Shown here piece after piece: positions 54,275-63,929 of a stretch of DNA of 64,000 bases. The translations under genes and the position numbers were made by a program. The DNA is from Proteobacteria bacterium SG_bin4 (GTDB lineage: Bacteria > Pseudomonadota > Gammaproteobacteria > Burkholderiales > Nitrosomonadaceae). Below the pieces are notes generated by a model. It was not told where the DNA came from and searched no databases. It saw nothing but the letters and a program-made list of their open reading frames with translations. Where the stretch lies: assembly GCA_002083395.1 (NCBI GenBank), contig LWDH01000045.1, positions 108,857 to 172,856 of the forward strand. Direction: 5' to 3'. Within the stretch, counting starts at the first letter, position 1. The number at the start of each line of letters is the position of its first letter.

Positions 54275-55155
54275 CCAAACATCCCGCTCATTTGAAATTC
54301 GCTTTTCCTGTAAAGTGCGCATAAATCCATCGTCAGTGCAACACTGCAATGAATCATAACACCCAACCAGATACTTTTGCTTTTTAAACTAAAATACCCC
54401 AGCACAACCCCGGCAAAAATTGCAGCAATGGTTTCCGCCATCGGCTTGCCAAAATGGATCATACAATACGGAATGACCATGACAAATATGGCGTAGAACC
54501 CAAAGCGCTGCTTTGTTCCGTGCAGAATAAAACCCCGAAAGAAAAATTCCAAAGCTGCGAACTGCAAGAAATAAATCATTTCCCAAATAAAAAACTTGGG
54601 AAATAAACTTTCATTCTTCCCAACTTCATAAAAAGGGTAGCGTTCCAGGAAACTCTCGGAGCCCGAAAAATAAATTACCAGCGGAATCATGAAAACCAGC
54701 ATGTACAGATACAGCGGATAATCTTTCAGCGCCCCTTCAGATCTTAAGCCATAATCCGACAGCTTTTCCTTAAATACAAACCAAATAATACCGATGGGCA
54801 CAACCAGATAGAAGAAAATAACGACTGTTGCCCAATACGTCAGCATGTAAAGTTGACCATTCACTGGATCGTCAATCATGCCTTGCAACATTTCCGCAAG
54901 CCGGAGCAGGTTCAAATCGTCCAGGATGGAAATCACAAACCAAGGATTTCCCAAATAGCGCGTACAAGTCAAAGACAAGGCAACGATCAAACATATCAGC
55001 ACTACCTTGAGATCAATACGGTTGCCATTTTCTTGCAAAAACTTTAGAGAATCCGTCTCTGACTTAAGAAAAATTGATGATAATTTTTTGTTATTAATCA
55101 AATTCATAACTTTTATAAGAAATGAAATTGTGAGATTACTAACCAGTTTTAACAT
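54271..55155 (-). CDS. CPBP-family intramembrane protease (CAAX-like)
   Basis: 294 residues with about seven membrane segments. CPBP motifs: LEFFFRGFILHG (Glu203, Arg207), PYCMIHFGKPMAETIAAIFA (His234, Glu241) and LGVMIHCSVALTMD (His269). The usual first Glu of the EE pair is Leu here, so activity is not certain. Members cut membrane peptides or act in bacteriocin self-protection. It starts an operon with the following lipoprotein gene. Confidence 0.85.
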   Translation of the reverse strand: MLKLVSNLTISFLIKVMNLINNKKLSSIFLKSETDSLKFLQENGNRIDLKVVLICLIVALSLTCTRYLGNPWFVISILDDLNLLRLAEMLQGMIDDPVNGQLYMLTYWATVVIFFYLVVPIGIIWFVFKEKLSDYGLRSEGALKDYPLYLYMLVFMIPLVIYFSGSESFLERYPFYEVGKNESLFPKFFIWEMIYFLQFAALEFFFRGFILHGTKQRFGFYAIFVMVIPYCMIHFGKPMAETIAAIFAGVVLGYFSLKSKSIWLGVMIHCSVALTMDLCALYRKSEFQMSGMFG

Positions 55156-55169
55156 CCCACACTGACAGG

Positions 55170-56558
55170 TTAATAATATTCCGGTCTGGCATGGTTTTCG
55201 AAACGTGTATATTCTCCCAGGAAAGTTAAATCAACTTTCCCAATCGGTCCATTGCGCTGCTTACCGATGATTATCTCTGCGATGCCTTTGTCTGGCGAAT
55301 CCGGGTTATAGACTTCGTCTCGATAAATAAAAAGGATTACATCGGCATCTTGTTCAATGGCCCCGGATTCTCGTAAATCCGACATGACCGGACGCTTGTT
55401 GGGGCGTTGCTCGAGACTGCGATTCAGTTGCGATAACGCAATTACCGGCACTTTAAGTTCCTTGGCCAGTCCTTTCAATGCCCGTGATATCTCAGAGATT
55501 TCCGTAGCCCGGTTTTCTCCTTGACTGGTGGAAGACATGAGCTGTAAATAATCAACCACAATCAATCCTAATTCCCCGTATTGGCGATATAGCCGCCTTG
55601 CCCGCGCTCGCAGTTCCAATGCATTGAGCGCCGCGGTTTCATCAATATAAATGGGCGCTTCATTTAATTTGCCTAAGGCATGGGTCAATTTGGGCCAATC
55701 TTCATCGGCTAGACGCCCCGTTCGCACTTTATGCTGATCAAGCTTACCGACGGATCCCAATAACCGCATCGCCAGTTGAGCGCCTCCCATTTCCATACTG
55801 AATACCGCAACCGGCTTGTTCAATTCCAGCGCAACATACTCGGCAATATTTAACGAAAAGGCGGTTTTACCCATTGAGGGGCGACCTGCGACAATAATCA
55901 GATCACCCGGCTGGAAACCGGATGTTTTCTGGTCAAGATCATGAAATCCGGATGCCACGCCGGTCACATTGCTCGGATTATCCTGACCATATAACAATTC
56001 TATCCGTTCCACAACTTGTTTCAGTAACGGTTGGATGCCGACGAATCCTTCTTTTCCGCGTGCACCTTCTTCGGCGATTTCAAAAACCTTGGCTTCCGCT
56101 TCGTCCAGTAAATCCGCAGCAGATCGCCCGACCGGATTGTAAGCCGAATCTGTTATTTGCACGCCGATTTGCGCCAGATTGCGCATGATGGAGCGCTCAC
56201 GGACAATTTCTGCGTAGCGTTTGATATTCGCAGCGGACGGCGTGTTCTGCACCATCGCGCCGATATAAGCAAGCCCGCCGACGGTTTGAAGCTCCGCGGA
56301 TGTTTCCAATGATTCCGCCACCGTTATCACATCCGCTGGTTTACTTTGCTCGATCAATTTACAGATGTGGTGATAAATCATCCGGTGATCGTACCGGTAA
56401 AAATCATTCTCGGTGATTATATCCGCGACTTTTTCCCAGGCATCATTGTCCAGCATCAACCCGCCGAGAACTGACTGCTCACTTTCTATCGAGTGAGGAG
56501 GCGTTTTGTAAGGGTCTGTAATTTGATCCTGCAAAAAGCTGATCGGTGATTGCGCCAT
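55170..56558 (-). CDS. dnaB: Replicative DNA helicase DnaB
   Basis: Hexameric 5'-3' helicase at the replication fork. From the ATG at 56558 (MAQSPISFLQDQ) it has 462 residues; a TTG at 56567 adds three. N-terminal primase-interaction domain, then Walker A GRPSMGKTAFSLN, DYLQLMSS, the RNA-polymerase-like SQLNRSLEQRPNKRPVMSDL block and ADVILFIYRDEVYN. No intein. It follows rplI and its terminator, as in many beta-proteobacteria. Confidence 0.97.
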   Translation of the reverse strand: MAQSPISFLQDQITDPYKTPPHSIESEQSVLGGLMLDNDAWEKVADIITENDFYRYDHRMIYHHICKLIEQSKPADVITVAESLETSAELQTVGGLAYIGAMVQNTPSAANIKRYAEIVRERSIMRNLAQIGVQITDSAYNPVGRSAADLLDEAEAKVFEIAEEGARGKEGFVGIQPLLKQVVERIELLYGQDNPSNVTGVASGFHDLDQKTSGFQPGDLIIVAGRPSMGKTAFSLNIAEYVALELNKPVAVFSMEMGGAQLAMRLLGSVGKLDQHKVRTGRLADEDWPKLTHALGKLNEAPIYIDETAALNALELRARARRLYRQYGELGLIVVDYLQLMSSTSQGENRATEISEISRALKGLAKELKVPVIALSQLNRSLEQRPNKRPVMSDLRESGAIEQDADVILFIYRDEVYNPDSPDKGIAEIIIGKQRNGPIGKVDLTFLGEYTRFENHARPEYY

Positions 56559-56616
56559 GGAATTCAACTATGCGAATGGAAGTTTTTTCATTCTATCATT
56601 AAGCTGCACTGCAAAT

Positions 56617-56646
56617 AAAAAAGGACTACCGAAATAGTCCTTTTTT
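56617..56646. terminator. Strong terminator between rplI and dnaB
   Basis: A 12-base stem, AAAAAAGGACTA with TAGTCCTTTTTT, around CCGAAA. The A6 and T6 sides make it an intrinsic terminator on both strands. It ends the rpsF-priB-rpsR-rplI transcript and so separates dnaB. Confidence 0.85.
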
Positions 56647-56671
56647 ACAATTAATATTTATAAACAATATG

Positions 56672-57127
56672 TTACAAAGATGCTTCCCCAAGTACCGAAA
56701 CCGTAATATTGGCAGTTACATCACTATGAAGCGCGATAGTCAACGGATAATCGCCAACTTGTTTCAATTGGCCATGCGGCATACGGATCATGGATCTTTC
56801 GATGGAAAATCCTAAACCAACCAACGCTTCCGCAATATTCGCATTGGACACAGAACCGAATAACTTCCCATCACTTCCGGCTTTCTGGGTAATTTGTACC
56901 AATAACCCTTCAAGTTTTGTTGCAACTGCTTTAGCAGCTTCAAGAGCAGCCGCTTGTTTTTTCTCCAGTTCTGCTCGCTTCGTTTGAAACTCGGCTATCG
57001 CCTGCTCGGTCGCACGCTTTGCTTTTCCTTGAGGAATGAGATAGTTGCGAGCAAAGCCACTTTTAACATTAACGATGTCTCCCAGTTGTCCCAAATTCAC
57101 AATTTTTTCCATCAAAATAATTTGCAT
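56672..57127 (-). CDS. rplI: 50S ribosomal protein L9
   Basis: 151 residues: N-terminal rRNA-binding domain MQIILMEKIVNLGQLGDIVN and VKSGFARNYLIPQGKAKRAT, the long connecting helix (about 43-75), and the C-terminal domain (GKLFGSVSNANIAEALV). Ribosome site AAGGAGTCATTGCAATG. Last gene of the rpsF operon. Confidence 0.97.
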   Translation of the reverse strand: MQIILMEKIVNLGQLGDIVNVKSGFARNYLIPQGKAKRATEQAIAEFQTKRAELEKKQAAALEAAKAVATKLEGLLVQITQKAGSDGKLFGSVSNANIAEALVGLGFSIERSMIRMPHGQLKQVGDYPLTIALHSDVTANITVSVLGEASL

Positions 57128-57139
57128 TGCAATGACTCC

Positions 57140-57421
57140 TTAGTGACGATCGGTGTAGGGCAATAATGCTAAAAAACGTGCACGTTCAATCGCCGTGCTC
57201 AATTGCCGCTGATAAAAAGCACTGGTGCCGGTTATACGAGCCGGAATAATTTTGCCATTTTCACTGATAAAGTCTTTTAAAAGATCAATGTCCTTATAGT
57301 CCACTTGCTTAATACCCTCCGCAGTAAATCTGCAGAATTTCTTGCGCTTGAATAACGGACGATTTGCTTTTTTATCTTTTTCTTTGTCTTTACTATCTTT
57401 TCGTCTGGTAAAACGTGTCAT
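57140..57421 (-). CDS. rpsR: 30S ribosomal protein S18
   Basis: 93 residues. The core matches S18: RKKFCRFTAEGIKQVDYKDI, DLLKDFISENGKIIPARITG, ERARFLALLPYTD. The N-terminus has an extra Lys/Asp/Glu-rich extension (RRKDSKDKEKDKKANR) compared with the 75 residues of E. coli S18. It lies 12 bases before rplI. Confidence 0.96.
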   Translation of the reverse strand: MTRFTRRKDSKDKEKDKKANRPLFKRKKFCRFTAEGIKQVDYKDIDLLKDFISENGKIIPARITGTSAFYQRQLSTAIERARFLALLPYTDRH

Positions 57422-57444
57422 ATTCGTTGATTCCTAATGTCTGA

Positions 57445-57747
57445 TTAAATAAGTTCGATCTGGCTAGCATGCAAAACGAGCTGTTGATTCATATGGCTTT
57501 TCCTATTCAAGAAACCGCTCAATTTCACCATACTATCGACTTTAAACTCAGCAACTTGCAGAGCTAATTGATCCATCGCTATCACAAAAACATCAAAAAT
57601 TATTTGCCTCATTGCTCCTGCTTCCCTTTGCCGCGATTCATGATGAACGGTGAATTCGATCACGGCAATACCGACGGGTGTATAACGCAAAGCGCCCAGT
57701 TTAATGAGTTTCCCACAAATAACTGTTTGATTACATTCCAATTGCAA
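57445..57747 (-). CDS. priB: Primosomal replication protein PriB
   Basis: 100-residue single-stranded-DNA-binding OB-fold protein that helps PriA restart forks. Starts at TTG, eight bases after the rpsF stop. The pattern LIKLGALRYTPVGIAVIEFT, HHESRQREAGAMRQIIFDVF and HASQIELI at the end is that of PriB. Its place between rpsF and rpsR is standard. Confidence 0.92.
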   Translation of the reverse strand: MQLECNQTVICGKLIKLGALRYTPVGIAVIEFTVHHESRQREAGAMRQIIFDVFVIAMDQLALQVAEFKVDSMVKLSGFLNRKSHMNQQLVLHASQIELI

Positions 57748-57755
57748 CCAATTAA

Positions 57756-58160
57756 CTATGCGGAGGCACTGGTTTCATCTTCAGCTTCTATATCATCAAT
57801 CGCTGATTCTGAAGCATCCCCACCACTTGCGCTTGATCTTTCTTCCTGACGCATCATTGGAGACGGTTCCGTAATTGGAGTATCTGTACGAATGGTCAAA
57901 TGCCGCAGAATGGCATCGCTGAACTTGAACGCATGATCCAAGTCGCCCAGTGTTTCTTGATCACACTCTATGTTCATTAAAACATAATGTGCTTTATGAA
58001 CTTTCTGGATTAGGTAAGCAAGCTGACGGCGCCCCCAATCCTCAACACGATGAATCTTACCATTTCTTGCAGTAACAATACCGCGATAACGTTCGATCAT
58101 GGCTGGCACTTGTTCACTTTGATCAGGGTGAACAATAAACACGATTTCGTAATGTCGCAT
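57756..58160 (-). CDS. rpsF: 30S ribosomal protein S6
   Basis: 134 residues from the ATG at 58160 (MRHYEIVFIVHPDQSEQVPA), with AAGGAAAAT ahead. An upstream in-frame start at 58238 is not conserved. DWGRRQLAYLIQKVHKAHYV and the acidic tail (Asp/Glu/Ser, after residue 105) are typical. First gene of rpsF-priB-rpsR-rplI. Confidence 0.97.
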   Translation of the reverse strand: MRHYEIVFIVHPDQSEQVPAMIERYRGIVTARNGKIHRVEDWGRRQLAYLIQKVHKAHYVLMNIECDQETLGDLDHAFKFSDAILRHLTIRTDTPITEPSPMMRQEERSSASGGDASESAIDDIEAEDETSASA

Positions 58161-58362
58161 ATTTTCCTTATGGGTAAAGTCTCCCGCGCATGGCAGTAAG
58201 ACAAGGTTGAAAACTGGTGATTTTACTAAACCACTCATACAATTTCAATTAAAAATCAATTAATCGGCGGTGAATAAATATCATTTTTCATAGAACTAAG
58301 CCACTTAGCAAGCTTCCATGCCGGAATCTCAGGCTGATGGGAAATCGATCAATCCGCGGATA

Positions 58363-58791
58363 TCATTCAGCTACTATTTTTCCACGCAAGATTTTTTTCC
58401 GACTATGTAAGTTTTTTTCTTCCAATCGTTTGGTCTTTGAAGCAAGGGTCGGTCGAGTAGCTTTTCTTGGCTTGACCTCGGCAAGAACATCATTGATCAA
58501 GTTTTGCAACCGCGCCAGCGCATCAGCCTTGTTCTTGGCCTGGCTGCGAAAACGCTGCGCTTTAATGACAACAATGCCATCGCTAGAAATTCTATGATCC
58601 TTAAAATGCAATAACCTTTCTTTATATGGCTCTGGCAGCGAAGAAGCTTTGATATCAAAACGCAAGTGAATCGCAGTCGATACTTTGTTGACATTCTGTC
58701 CACCGGAACCCTGCGAGCGCACAGCTTGTATGTCGATTTCACCCAACGGTATGGTTACGCCTTTAGCTAAAGTGAGTATCGTATCGCACAT
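58363..58791 (-). CDS. arfB: Alternative ribosome-rescue factor ArfB
   Basis: 142-residue peptidyl-tRNA hydrolase that frees ribosomes stalled on broken mRNA. The GGQ motif lies in RSQGSGGQNVNKVSTAIHLR, and the C-terminal basic tail (KPRKATRPTLASKTKRLEEK) that enters the mRNA channel is present. Starts MCDTILTLAKG. Stand-alone gene, divergent from the flavoprotein gene. Confidence 0.94.
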   Translation of the reverse strand: MCDTILTLAKGVTIPLGEIDIQAVRSQGSGGQNVNKVSTAIHLRFDIKASSLPEPYKERLLHFKDHRISSDGIVVIKAQRFRSQAKNKADALARLQNLINDVLAEVKPRKATRPTLASKTKRLEEKNLHSRKKILRGKIVAE

Positions 58792-58915
58792 ACGCAGTAT
58801 TATTAATTACACAATCGGCAAATAAGGAATATCAGGCCGAGATTAATTGTTAGCAGTACTGCTGAGATAGAATAGCCCATCTTCGATAAACCGAGACTCA
58901 AGTATCCCAAACAAT

Positions 58916-60187
58916 ATGCGCATTGCAATCATCGGCGCCGGTTGCTCCGGACTCACCGCCATCAAACAACTCACAGAAGCGGGATTGAAAGATATCGTTT
59001 GTTTTGAAAGAAACGATCAAATCGGAGGCAATTGGATCTACACGGCAACGCCAAGTCATAGCAGTATCTGCAATACAACCCACACGATTTCCAGCAAACA
59101 AATGTCCCAATTCAGTGATTTCCCTATGCCGCAGGACTACCCCGATTATCCCAGTCACCAACAAATACTCGCTTACTTTCAAGCTTACGCGCGGCATTTT
59201 CGGCTGGAAAAATATATTCATTTCCAAGTTACTGTTTTGCAAGCGCACAAAATCCAAAACGAACGATGGCGTTTAACCTTAAGCGATGGTACTCAACCCG
59301 AGTTTGATTATCTCTTCGTTGCAAATGGGCATTTGTCGATTCCTCGTCATCCTGACTGGAAAAAAAATTTTTCAGGAACATATCTGCATTCTCATGATTT
59401 CAAGAGCAATCAGGGATTAGAAAACCAGCGTGTACTCGTCGTAGGAGCCGGAAACTCCGGCTGTGATTGCGCAATTGAATCAAGCCGCAATGCGGCTTCC
59501 GTCGACATTAGTTTACGTTCACCGCAATATATTATACCCAAGCTTATCATGGGAAAACCCACCGATACTTTCGCGGCCTCCATGCGCTGGTTTCCGCAAT
59601 ATCTGCAGAATTGGTTACAAAAGCTTTCCTTGCGCATTCAAATCGGACGTTACCGTGATTATGGGCTACCGGAGCCAGTTTTTTCACCGACACAAGCGCA
59701 CCCAACCGTGAATTCGGAAATTTTCGACAGAATACGGCATGGCAAAATACGTCCACGCCCCGGAATTGAAAATGTTTCTGAAAAAACAGTCTGCTTTGCT
59801 GACGGATCGACTGCAGAATACGATGCCATCATAGCCGCTACCGGTTATATCACCACCTTTCCTTTTTTTGATCGCACCTTCATAAATTGGGAGAACACGG
59901 CTCACATACCGCTTTATTTGCGGATTTTTCACCCGGATCACCCCAGTTTGTTCTTTATCGGTCTAATACAACCGCAAGGCTGTATTTGGACATTGGCAGA
60001 AGCGCAGTCAAGACTCGTATCTAAATTTTTAACTGGCAAAATTCACCTGCCTGATAATTGGCGCACACTCGCAGTTACAGAGGGAAAATATTGGGCGCGC
60101 AAATTCCTGGCTCGTCCCCGCCATTCGCTTGAAGTTCATTACTACCCCTATCTCAGGCAAATTCAGCGATTGATCAAACAAAAATAG
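58916..60187 (+). CDS. FMO-like flavin-containing monooxygenase
   Basis: 423 residues of two-dinucleotide-domain flavoprotein. FAD motif AIIGAGCSGLTAIKQL, GGNWIY, the FMO signature FSGTYLHSHDFK (F-x-G-x-x-x-H), and the NADPH motif VLVVGAGNSGCDCAIE. Families with this pattern oxidise N or S of small substrates or perform Baeyer-Villiger reactions; the substrate is not known. Alone on its strand, with no ribosome site of note. Confidence 0.87.
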   Translation: MRIAIIGAGCSGLTAIKQLTEAGLKDIVCFERNDQIGGNWIYTATPSHSSICNTTHTISSKQMSQFSDFPMPQDYPDYPSHQQILAYFQAYARHFRLEKYIHFQVTVLQAHKIQNERWRLTLSDGTQPEFDYLFVANGHLSIPRHPDWKKNFSGTYLHSHDFKSNQGLENQRVLVVGAGNSGCDCAIESSRNAASVDISLRSPQYIIPKLIMGKPTDTFAASMRWFPQYLQNWLQKLSLRIQIGRYRDYGLPEPVFSPTQAHPTVNSEIFDRIRHGKIRPRPGIENVSEKTVCFADGSTAEYDAIIAATGYITTFPFFDRTFINWENTAHIPLYLRIFHPDHPSLFFIGLIQPQGCIWTLAEAQSRLVSKFLTGKIHLPDNWRTLAVTEGKYWARKFLARPRHSLEVHYYPYLRQIQRLIKQK

Positions 60188-60389
60188 GAATATACTTCCG
60201 GAAAAACCATGATGCCCAATCTGCACTTTGAATATGCATACTGAAAGGCTATGTGACAATTCAAAAAAATTTGAGTCGCCCCATGACATACTGCATACTA
60301 ATTGCGCTTTAATTTTCAGATTACCACTCTCTAAATCTATATATATATACTGATCTAACTATTCGAATTCTTTTTTTACAGGCATTACA

Positions 60390-61769
60390 ATGTTTATTAG
60401 CGTTCTTGATCTTTTCAAAATCGGTATTGGCCCATCCAGTTCTCATACCATGGGTCCAATGGTAGCAGCCAATGATTTTCGCAACCGGATTTCGACATTC
60501 ATCGCAAACAATCCAGCGCCATCTTATTTACAAGTGCGCTGCACTTTGCGCGGCTCGTTGGCTTTCACCGGAAAAGGTCACGCCACCGATCGCGCCGTAA
60601 CCTTAGGCATGAATGGACATACGCCGCAAGGTTTGGCTACTGAAAACGTTAATGAACTGTTTGAAAAATTGTGGCGACAAACTTCGTTTCAAGTTGCTCA
60701 TTCGGTTACCATCCATTTTTCCCCTCCTGATGACATAATTTTTGATAAGGGCGAACCATTGCCGGAACACCCCAATGGCATGATCTTCCAGTTACTGGAT
60801 GGCACCGGACGGACACTTCTGACCGAAACTTATTTTTCAATCGGTGGCGGTTTTATCACGACGATTGCGGAAATCGGACAAATCGTAGCGCCGATCAAAA
60901 TGGAAGCAACCCGCTCTTGCGGCTTTCCATTTGATTCGGCGAACCAGATGATGAAAATGTCTGCCGACAGCGGCTTAACGATCGCAGCCATGAAACGCAG
61001 CAATGAGCTGGAACGTATTAGCGAGCAAGCATTAAACGCCGGGCTTGATGCGATTTGGAATGCCATGCGTACCTGCCTGGAAAATGGCTTGGTTGCCGAA
61101 GGCCAGCTTCCGGGCGGCTTAAAAATCAAGCGGCGCGCACATGCGTTATACCAGCAGCTGCAAAATAATCCGCAGAAAGCCACCCTTAATGATTGGCTAT
61201 GTGCTTACGCGATGGCGGTCAACGAGGAAAATGCTGCCGGACACTTGGTAGTCACTGCACCAACCAATGGCGCCGCCGGGGTAATACCTGCGGTTATTTA
61301 CTACGCGTTCAAGCACGAGGGTGCAACGCTGGAACAAGTGCGCGACTTTTTGCTGGTTGCCGGCGCCATCGGTGGCTTAATTAAGCACAACAGCTCAATT
61401 TCCGGTGCTGAAGTCGGTTGCCAAGGTGAAGTCGGTTCGGCTTCATCAATGGCTGCCGCTGGCTTATGCGCTATCAAAGGCGGCTCTACCGCGCAAATCG
61501 AAAATGCCGCGGAAATCGCATTGGAACATCACTTAGGCATGACCTGTGATCCGGTTGGCGGCTTGGTGCAAGTTCCCTGCATCGAACGCAATGGATTTGG
61601 TGCCATTAAGGCTTATACTGCAGCATCACTGGCGATTCGTGGCGATGGCCAACATTTTATGTCGCTGGATAATTGCATTGCGGCGATGAAACAAACTGGG
61701 CTGGAAATGTCTGTAAAATATAAAGAAACTTCACTGGGCGGACTGGCTGTGAGTATTACCGAGTGTTAA
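60390..61769 (+). CDS. sdaA: L-serine ammonia-lyase (single-chain, Fe-S)
   Basis: Converts L-serine to pyruvate and ammonia with a [4Fe-4S] cluster. The 459 residues comprise the beta domain (SVLDLFKIGIGPSSSHTMGP) and the alpha domain (APTNGAAGVIPAVIYYAFKH). Cluster Cys residues are probably those in VGCQGEVGSASSM, MTCDPVGGLVQVPC and DNCIAAMKQTG. It is preceded by an AT-rich 202-base spacer. Confidence 0.95.
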   Translation: MFISVLDLFKIGIGPSSSHTMGPMVAANDFRNRISTFIANNPAPSYLQVRCTLRGSLAFTGKGHATDRAVTLGMNGHTPQGLATENVNELFEKLWRQTSFQVAHSVTIHFSPPDDIIFDKGEPLPEHPNGMIFQLLDGTGRTLLTETYFSIGGGFITTIAEIGQIVAPIKMEATRSCGFPFDSANQMMKMSADSGLTIAAMKRSNELERISEQALNAGLDAIWNAMRTCLENGLVAEGQLPGGLKIKRRAHALYQQLQNNPQKATLNDWLCAYAMAVNEENAAGHLVVTAPTNGAAGVIPAVIYYAFKHEGATLEQVRDFLLVAGAIGGLIKHNSSISGAEVGCQGEVGSASSMAAAGLCAIKGGSTAQIENAAEIALEHHLGMTCDPVGGLVQVPCIERNGFGAIKAYTAASLAIRGDGQHFMSLDNCIAAMKQTGLEMSVKYKETSLGGLAVSITEC

Positions 61770-62223
61770 CAATCCTCATCAATAGACAGCCGCATTATTG
61801 GCACTCAACTGATCCAAATATTGCGGTGAATCGAGTTCGAATCTGCTCGCCAGCGATTTCAATACCCTTATAACTTCTCTGATGATAAACACTGACATAT
61901 CAGTTTAAGTTGAGAGTCAATTTAAAAAAAACGCCCATAAGGGCGTTTATCGATTAACATTTGGAAGATACGTAAACAGTCTAACATGATAATTGTGAAG
62001 GATTTGTGATTAAGAACGGATAACCTCGAATCGCAATTGATTGTCCCTCCAGTCAACCTCAGCTCCGACAAAGAACCCCACTCAGTTTATATTTGCAAGA
62101 TAACTATTCGCTGCAAAATTTCACTCTGTACATTTTTTATTTCGATCTGTGTATCATAGATCAGTACTTGTCGGTATCGATAAAATCGTTTACAAATAAA
62201 TCAATCAAACAAAAGAGGAACTT
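61770..62223. other. Spacer after sdaA, 454 bases
   Basis: It holds the terminator listed at 61929 and the promoter region of the next gene, whose ribosome site AGAGGAACTTATG lies at its end. No further gene was found. Confidence 0.5.
61929..61948. terminator. Terminator after sdaA
   Basis: AAACGCCC and GGGCGTTT pair around ATAA. On the plus strand the stem ends in TTTAT, on the minus strand it is followed by seven T residues. It most likely ends the sdaA transcript. Confidence 0.7.
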
Positions 62224-62706
62224 ATGGGCGCTATTTTCTTTTATGTGTTTATCTATTTTCTCGGGTACTATGGCTCGAATGTATTGAACATGCTGACGGT
62301 GCGTCCGATCGTAACCAATCGGTTTATCGCAGCATTGATACCGGTTTACGGGGTTGCCTTTATGCATGCCTACATGATTGTCACCAAACCTCTGCCGCCA
62401 GGAAAAGATGTAACAGTCGAGTTTGCTCTCTTTGAATTTGTCGCCCTACCTGTCGTGCTTGTGACAATGGGAGCGATTTATTTCATGTGGAACAGCAAAG
62501 CAAATCCAGATAATCGTGCAGCTAATGTGCCAACTAAAACAAATGCTGATACTGAATCCGTCACCTCTGAATCCCCCGCAACCCAAGATCAGCAAACAGA
62601 TTCACCTGCACAAATCATTGCGGAAACCGAAGTTACTGAATTATTAGAAGAGAAGCAAAAAAACGACAAAACTGATCACGACCTAAGCGGTGGCGGCAAA
62701 AGCTAA
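62224..62706 (+). CDS. Small membrane protein of unknown function
   Basis: 160 residues with three hydrophobic segments in the first 90 (FFYVFIYFLGYYG, FIAALIPVYGVAFMHAYMIV, FALFEFVALPVVLVTMGAIY) and then an acidic, Thr/Ser/Gln-rich tail of low complexity (about 92-160). Good ribosome site. No family is recognised and neighbours give no hint. Confidence 0.7.
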   Translation: MGAIFFYVFIYFLGYYGSNVLNMLTVRPIVTNRFIAALIPVYGVAFMHAYMIVTKPLPPGKDVTVEFALFEFVALPVVLVTMGAIYFMWNSKANPDNRAANVPTKTNADTESVTSESPATQDQQTDSPAQIIAETEVTELLEEKQKNDKTDHDLSGGGKS

Positions 62707-62753
62707 TTAACCAATTTCAAGAGACCCGGATCTAGTCTTTTTTTATCAAAAAC

Positions 62754-63242
62754 TTAATCACTTTCGCGTTTCCTGTCAACTATTACATGCTCCTTCTGAG
62801 CACTTAATGTTCCATGATCAATGATCGCTAATGTCAATCGGGAAATAGCTACACGTTTTCCGGTTGCTTCTTCCAATATATCTGTCTGCCAGACTTGTGT
62901 GCGGCGGCCAGTATGCAGCGGTGTACAGATACCTATGACATGACCTTGGGTGACTGCGCGAATGTGATTTATGTTCAGTTCCAATCCAACCGCTCGATAT
63001 TTCTCAGGGTCAATTGTCATCCACCCCGAGACACTGCCCAATGTTTCTGATAACACACAGCTGGCACCACCGTGCAAGATGCCAAAAGGTTGTGTTGTCC
63101 GCTTATCAACCGGCATTCTTCCTTTCAGAAAATCGGAACCAAGCTCAACAAATTGGATACCGATATGTTCCCCCATATTGGCATTTCGTAAACCTTCCAA
63201 ATAATCAACAGAATATTCTTTAAACCAAATACTACTACTCAT
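62754..63242 (-). CDS. PaaI/YdiI-type hotdog thioesterase
   Basis: 162 residues with the hotdog motif PFGILHGGASCVLSETLGSV (the helix with catalytic Glu) and the strands GLELNINHIRAVTQG and VWQTDILEEATGKRVAISRL. Members hydrolyse acyl-CoA; the substrate may be 1,4-dihydroxy-2-naphthoyl-CoA or a benzoyl-CoA type. It converges with the small membrane-protein gene. Confidence 0.87.
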   Translation of the reverse strand: MSSSIWFKEYSVDYLEGLRNANMGEHIGIQFVELGSDFLKGRMPVDKRTTQPFGILHGGASCVLSETLGSVSGWMTIDPEKYRAVGLELNINHIRAVTQGHVIGICTPLHTGRRTQVWQTDILEEATGKRVAISRLTLAIIDHGTLSAQKEHVIVDRKRESD

Positions 63243-63632
63243 AATTTTTCCTTAACTATTACTTGAGATTCAAGTGAAATCATGGATTCTATAACTTTTC
63301 CAAAACAGCATGAATCACCAAAATGAGTTAAATGCAAAATAACCCCAAAATACTGATCGATATCATAGGTTAAAGAGCTAGACACAATAAAGCCACTCAT
63401 AGCTTCATCAATAAAAAAAGAACAATAGATTCAAATAAGTTGTGAATACTGATCGCCTGACTCAGAAAATTAATTTTGAGATTTCTCCTAAACTTTCAAA
63501 GCTGATTGTCGTAAAAATAGCGGTAAAGTTAACAGCATACAATTAAATCTAAACAGTTAAACGATTGTGGATTGTGCCCAGAAGAGACTGCACTAAGACA
63601 AAGATAATTTAGTTAAATTACGGAGAAATAGA
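63243..63632. other. AT-rich spacer upstream of cheY, 390 bases
   Basis: No gene is seen. The cheY ribosome site (ACGGAGAAATAGAATG) is at its end. I looked for a sigma-28 flagellar promoter and found no convincing match. Confidence 0.4.
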
Positions 63633-63929
63633 ATGCCTGACAAAAATTTAAAATTCTTAGTTGTGGATGATTTTTCTACAATGCGTAGAATTGTTCGCAA
63701 CCTTCTAAAAGAACTTGGTTTTGTCAATGTTGATGAGGCTGAAGATGGTGCAGTCGCATTAAGAAAATTACAAGATGGCAATTTTGATTTTATTGTTTCA
63801 GATTGGAATATGCCAAACATGGATGGCCTAACAATGCTCCAAAATGTTCGCGCCAACGAAGCGTTAAAGAAAATCCCTGTGCTCATGGTCACTGCTGAAG
63901 CTAAAAAAGAAAGGGTCTTAGGAAGTTAA
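63633..63929 (+). pseudogene. cheY: Chemotaxis response regulator CheY, truncated at the 3' end
   Basis: 98 residues with all early CheY features: VVDDFSTMRRIVRNLLKELG (acidic pocket), phospho-acceptor Asp in IVSDWNMPNMDG, the Thr of LMVTAEAKKE. CheY is normally about 128 residues; here the frame stops after RVLGS. In the next frame, bases 63924-63955 read EVKAGLGVII, close to the usual (A)QAG-sGYvvKPF stretch, so a deletion or base change has broken the gene and the Lys of the phosphorylation switch is lost. Near the window end, so a sequence error cannot be excluded. Confidence 0.65.
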
